64,000 bases of DNA, from positions 186,001-250,000 of the forward strand of contig NZ_JAXCHT010000001.1 in the NCBI RefSeq assembly GCF_035984655.1, in the 5' to 3' direction. The DNA is from Actimicrobium sp035984655. Lineage in GTDB: Bacteria; Pseudomonadota; Gammaproteobacteria; Burkholderiales; Burkholderiaceae_D. The notes under the pieces were generated by a model that was given only the letters and a program-made list of their open reading frames with translations, was not told the origin of the DNA and made no database searches. The translations under genes were made by a program, and so were the position numbers. Positions 61,929 through 64,000 of this stretch are shown here, piece by piece (position 1 is the stretch's first letter; each line of letters opens with the position of its first letter).

Positions 61929-63038
61929 ATGTGGGCAAAGTGTGCGCTGATCGGCGTGTTGTGCGGATTGTGCTCGTCTGTGTCGGCAAACACAACCGAC
62001 GCGCCGCTGGCGCCGCCGCGCATTGCCTTGATTCTGCCGTTGCGTTCCGACACATTGGGACGCGCTGCCGAAGCCGTGCGGGCCGGCTTCCAGGCGGCCT
62101 GGGAACGCGACCGCGGCGACGCCACGCTGACCGTGATCGAAACCGGCGACAGCAGCAAGGAAATCCTGTCGGTGTATGCCGAGGCAGTGGCCGGGCATGA
62201 CATCGTGGTCGGTCCGCTCTCGCGCACCGACGTCACGGCGCTCGCGCTCAGTCGCATCGTCAACATTCCCACCATCGCGCTGACCCAGCCGGACATCTCG
62301 ATCGAGACCGACGGCACGTTGCCGCGCAATTTGCTGGTGATCGGCCTGTCGCTCGAAGACGAAGCGCGCCAGGCTGCCCGCTGGGCCGGCAGTGGCAAGA
62401 AATCCGCGCGCGCGCTGGTGCTGTCGACCACTGCCACGTGGCAACGGCGCGCTGCCCACGCCTTTGCCGGGCAATGGCAGCAGGCCGGTTTCGAGGCGCA
62501 GTCCGTCGAATTGCCGACCAGCGGCGGTTATTTCAGCGCCAACGCCATCGCACTGCTCAAAAAACGCATCCAGTCCGACAAACCGACACTGCTGTTTCTG
62601 GCCCTCGACGCGACTCAGGCGCGCCAGCTGCGCAGCGCGCTCGGCAGTGACTTGCCGCCCATGTACGGACTGTCACAGCTCAACCCGCTGGTGCCGCAGG
62701 ATGCCGACAGCAACCGGCTGTCCGAACTGGACGGCGTACGCCTGCTGGATCTGCCCTGGCAAATCGCGCTGGCCCATCCGGCCGTGATGATCTATCCAAG
62801 ACTGCTCGACAGCGCCGAGCAGAAACGCAGCGCCGATCTCGAACGGCTCTACGCGCTGGGCATCGATGCGTTCCGGATCGCCCGTGAAATCGGCCTGCGC
62901 CATACCGACTTCGATCTCGATGGCGTCAGCGGCAAGCTGCACGTCAGTTTCGGCAATGGCGCGACCCGCTTTGAACGCACGGCGCTGCAGGCGGTGTACC
63001 GGGATGGCGTGGTGGTGCCGCTGAATGCGGATCATTGA
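61929..63038 (+). CDS. LppC-like penicillin-binding-protein activator / periplasmic binding-fold protein
   Basis: A 369-residue exported protein with a signal peptide (about residues 1-22, SVSANTTD) and a type-1 periplasmic binding fold (RIALILPLRSDTLGRAAEAVRAGF; VVGPLSRTDVTAL; KPTLLFLALDATQARQLRSAL). This domain and the neighbourhood (rsmI before, yraN and diaA after) match the LpoA/LppC locus of Proteobacteria, where the product activates PBP1a. It lacks the N-terminal TPR domain of LpoA and a clean lipobox, as is usual in Betaproteobacteria. GAGGGA precedes the ATG. Confidence 0.87.
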   Translation: MWAKCALIGVLCGLCSSVSANTTDAPLAPPRIALILPLRSDTLGRAAEAVRAGFQAAWERDRGDATLTVIETGDSSKEILSVYAEAVAGHDIVVGPLSRTDVTALALSRIVNIPTIALTQPDISIETDGTLPRNLLVIGLSLEDEARQAARWAGSGKKSARALVLSTTATWQRRAAHAFAGQWQQAGFEAQSVELPTSGGYFSANAIALLKKRIQSDKPTLLFLALDATQARQLRSALGSDLPPMYGLSQLNPLVPQDADSNRLSELDGVRLLDLPWQIALAHPAVMIYPRLLDSAEQKRSADLERLYALGIDAFRIAREIGLRHTDFDLDGVSGKLHVSFGNGATRFERTALQAVYRDGVVVPLNADH

Positions 63039-63419
63039 ATGGGCTTGATGGCACGGCTGCGCGCACGCGCCAGCAGTACCGACCGGCAGATTGCCGGCGA
63101 CGCCGCCGAAGATCGCGCCTTGGCGCACTTGCAGCAGCATGGCCTGACCCTGGTCGAACGCAATTTTTTGTGCAAGGCCGGCGAGCTCGATCTGATCATG
63201 CAGGATGCGGCCACGCTGGTGTTTGTCGAAGTGCGGCAACGCAGCGGTCAGCGCCATGGCGGCGCGGCGGCCAGCATCACGCGCAGCAAGCAGATTCGCC
63301 TCACGCATGCGGCGCAACGTTACCTGCAACGCTACCGCCATCCGCCGCCCTGCCGCTTCGATGTGGTGGCAATTGATGGGGCGGTGATAACATGGCTGCA
63401 AAATGCGATCGACTCCTGA
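63039..63419 (+). CDS. yraN: YraN (UPF0102) family endonuclease-like protein
   Basis: A 126-residue protein of the UPF0102 family, with a restriction-endonuclease-like fold. Signatures: AEDRALAHLQQHGLTLVERNF, CKAGELDLIMQD with the acidic pair and VFVEVRQRSG. It starts immediately after the preceding TGA (TGAATG), so it is coupled to the LppC-like gene; a second ATG lies at 63048. Function is unclear; the usual neighbours are rsmI, the LppC-like gene and diaA, as here. Confidence 0.92.
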   Translation: MGLMARLRARASSTDRQIAGDAAEDRALAHLQQHGLTLVERNFLCKAGELDLIMQDAATLVFVEVRQRSGQRHGGAAASITRSKQIRLTHAAQRYLQRYRHPPPCRFDVVAIDGAVITWLQNAIDS

Positions 63420-63470
63420 CATCCGCCTTGCCGCCGCAGAAGCAGCGGACACAACTTCCCACTTGCCATC

Positions 63471-64000
63471 ATGATCAATCAACGCATCATCGCGCACTTC
63501 CATGAAAGCGCCGACCTGAAAATGCAGGCCGCCTCGGTTCTCGCGCAGCCTATCGCCCAGGCGGTGGAACTCATGTTCACCGCACTCTCCAATGGCAACA
63601 AGATTCTGGCCTGCGGCAATGGCGGCTCGGCCGCTGACTGCCAGCACTTTGCCGCCGAACTGGTGGGGCGCTTCGAGCGCGAACGGCTTCCCTTGCCAGC
63701 GCTGGCACTGACGGTCGACACCTCGATCATCACCGCAATCGGCAACGACTACAATTTCAACGAAATTTTCAGCAAGCAGGTGCAGGCATTCGGTCAAGCC
63801 GGCGATGTGCTGCTGGCGATGTCGACCTCGGGGAATTCAGCCAATGTGCTGGCCGCCATCGAGATCGCACTGGAACGCGACATGCGGGTGGTCGCACTGA
63901 CCGGCAAGGGCGGCGGCGCGATCGGCAAGGCACTGACGGATGCCGACGTGCATATCTGCGTGCCGCACGACCGCACCGCACGCATTCAGGAAGTCCATTT
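63471..64000 (+). CDS. diaA: DnaA initiator-associating protein DiaA / SIS-domain phosphoheptose isomerase-like (partial)
   Basis: The gene runs off the right edge after 176 codons. It starts MINQRIIAHFHESADLKMQ and carries SIS-domain signatures ILACGNGGSAADCQHFAAELVGRFE, AMSTSGNSANVLAAI and VALTGKGGG. Family members are GmhA (sedoheptulose 7-phosphate isomerase) and DiaA, a tetrameric regulator of DnaA at oriC. The conserved yraN-diaA order favours DiaA. About 20 residues are missing. It lies 51 bases after yraN; no promoter was recognised in the gap. Confidence 0.9.
   Translation, partial: MINQRIIAHFHESADLKMQAASVLAQPIAQAVELMFTALSNGNKILACGNGGSAADCQHFAAELVGRFERERLPLPALALTVDTSIITAIGNDYNFNEIFSKQVQAFGQAGDVLLAMSTSGNSANVLAAIEIALERDMRVVALTGKGGGAIGKALTDADVHICVPHDRTARIQEVH

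Overview
The window is a high-GC (about 60%) segment of a Burkholderiales chromosome, most like the Oxalobacteraceae. The clues are a glucokinase fused to an RpiR/HexR-type regulator, the zwf-pgl-glk::hexR order, an aspD-aspT pair, ElaB/YqjE/YqjK-type and CsbD stress genes, and an rsmI / lppC-like / yraN / diaA block. This placement is inferred from gene content only. Coding density is high apart from one accessory patch.

Layout. 1-1.9 kb: the 3' end of a branched-chain amino-acid binding protein, an aldo/keto reductase and a secreted SHOCT protein. 2-12 kb: a maltose/maltodextrin block on the + strand (maltoporin, GH13 glucosidase, malK, malE, malF, malG, periplasmic alpha-amylase), followed by an ankyrin-repeat gene. 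13.3-17.5 kb, minus strand: zwf, pgl and the glk-hexR fusion. 17.7-22 kb, plus strand: a glucose-type ABC transporter (gtsABCD), then a chemoreceptor. 23.7-28 kb: a histidine kinase, a GAF-PAS-GGDEF-EAL protein and a glutathione transferase. 28.3-31.7 kb: a secreted DUF1800/DUF1501 pair. 31.7-35.1 kb: aspartate decarboxylase and aspartate:alanine antiporter. 35.4-41.5 kb: a phospholipase-D-like lipoprotein, CsbD, a FliL-like protein, DUF1653, RsuA, a coiled-coil protein, a frameshifted glycerate kinase gene (ttuD) and a Cys-rich lipoprotein. 41.5-45.3 kb: a truncated subtilase gene abutting a more AT-rich accessory patch (VRR-NUC nuclease, two conserved mobile-type proteins, a repeat-rich spacer, a BLUF photoreceptor, a recombinase-type HTH remnant) that ends beside tRNA-Arg(CCG). 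45.5-64 kb: a di-heme cytochrome c, a membrane-stress operon, a dihydrolipoamide-dehydrogenase-like enzyme, a TonB-like lipoprotein, a dienoyl-CoA-reductase-like enzyme, an SRPBCC/SRPBCC/AsmA operon, HDOD, PEBP and DUF4188 proteins, a DHA2 exporter, a DsbA-like protein, YihY, RsmI, an LppC-like protein, YraN and a partial DiaA.

How it works together. The 2-22 kb stretch reads as one sugar-use unit. Maltodextrins enter by maltoporin, are trimmed by the periplasmic amylase, imported by MalEFGK and hydrolysed to glucose. Glucose, made inside or imported by GtsABCD, is phosphorylated by Glk-HexR and oxidised by Zwf and Pgl to 6-phosphogluconate. Near-identical 15-base operators of the HexR type (TGTAG-N5-CTACA) lie upstream of lamB and between the divergent zwf and gts promoters. 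The fused regulator therefore probably controls both sugar systems. No MalT- or LacI-type regulator is present in the window.

The most unusual items are the shared HexR-like operators, a second palindrome (GTGCGYTATCGYACA) upstream of csbD, the ElaB-like gene and aspT, and the integrase-less cassette joined to the subtilase remnant. No CRISPR array, rRNA operon or complete insertion sequence was seen.
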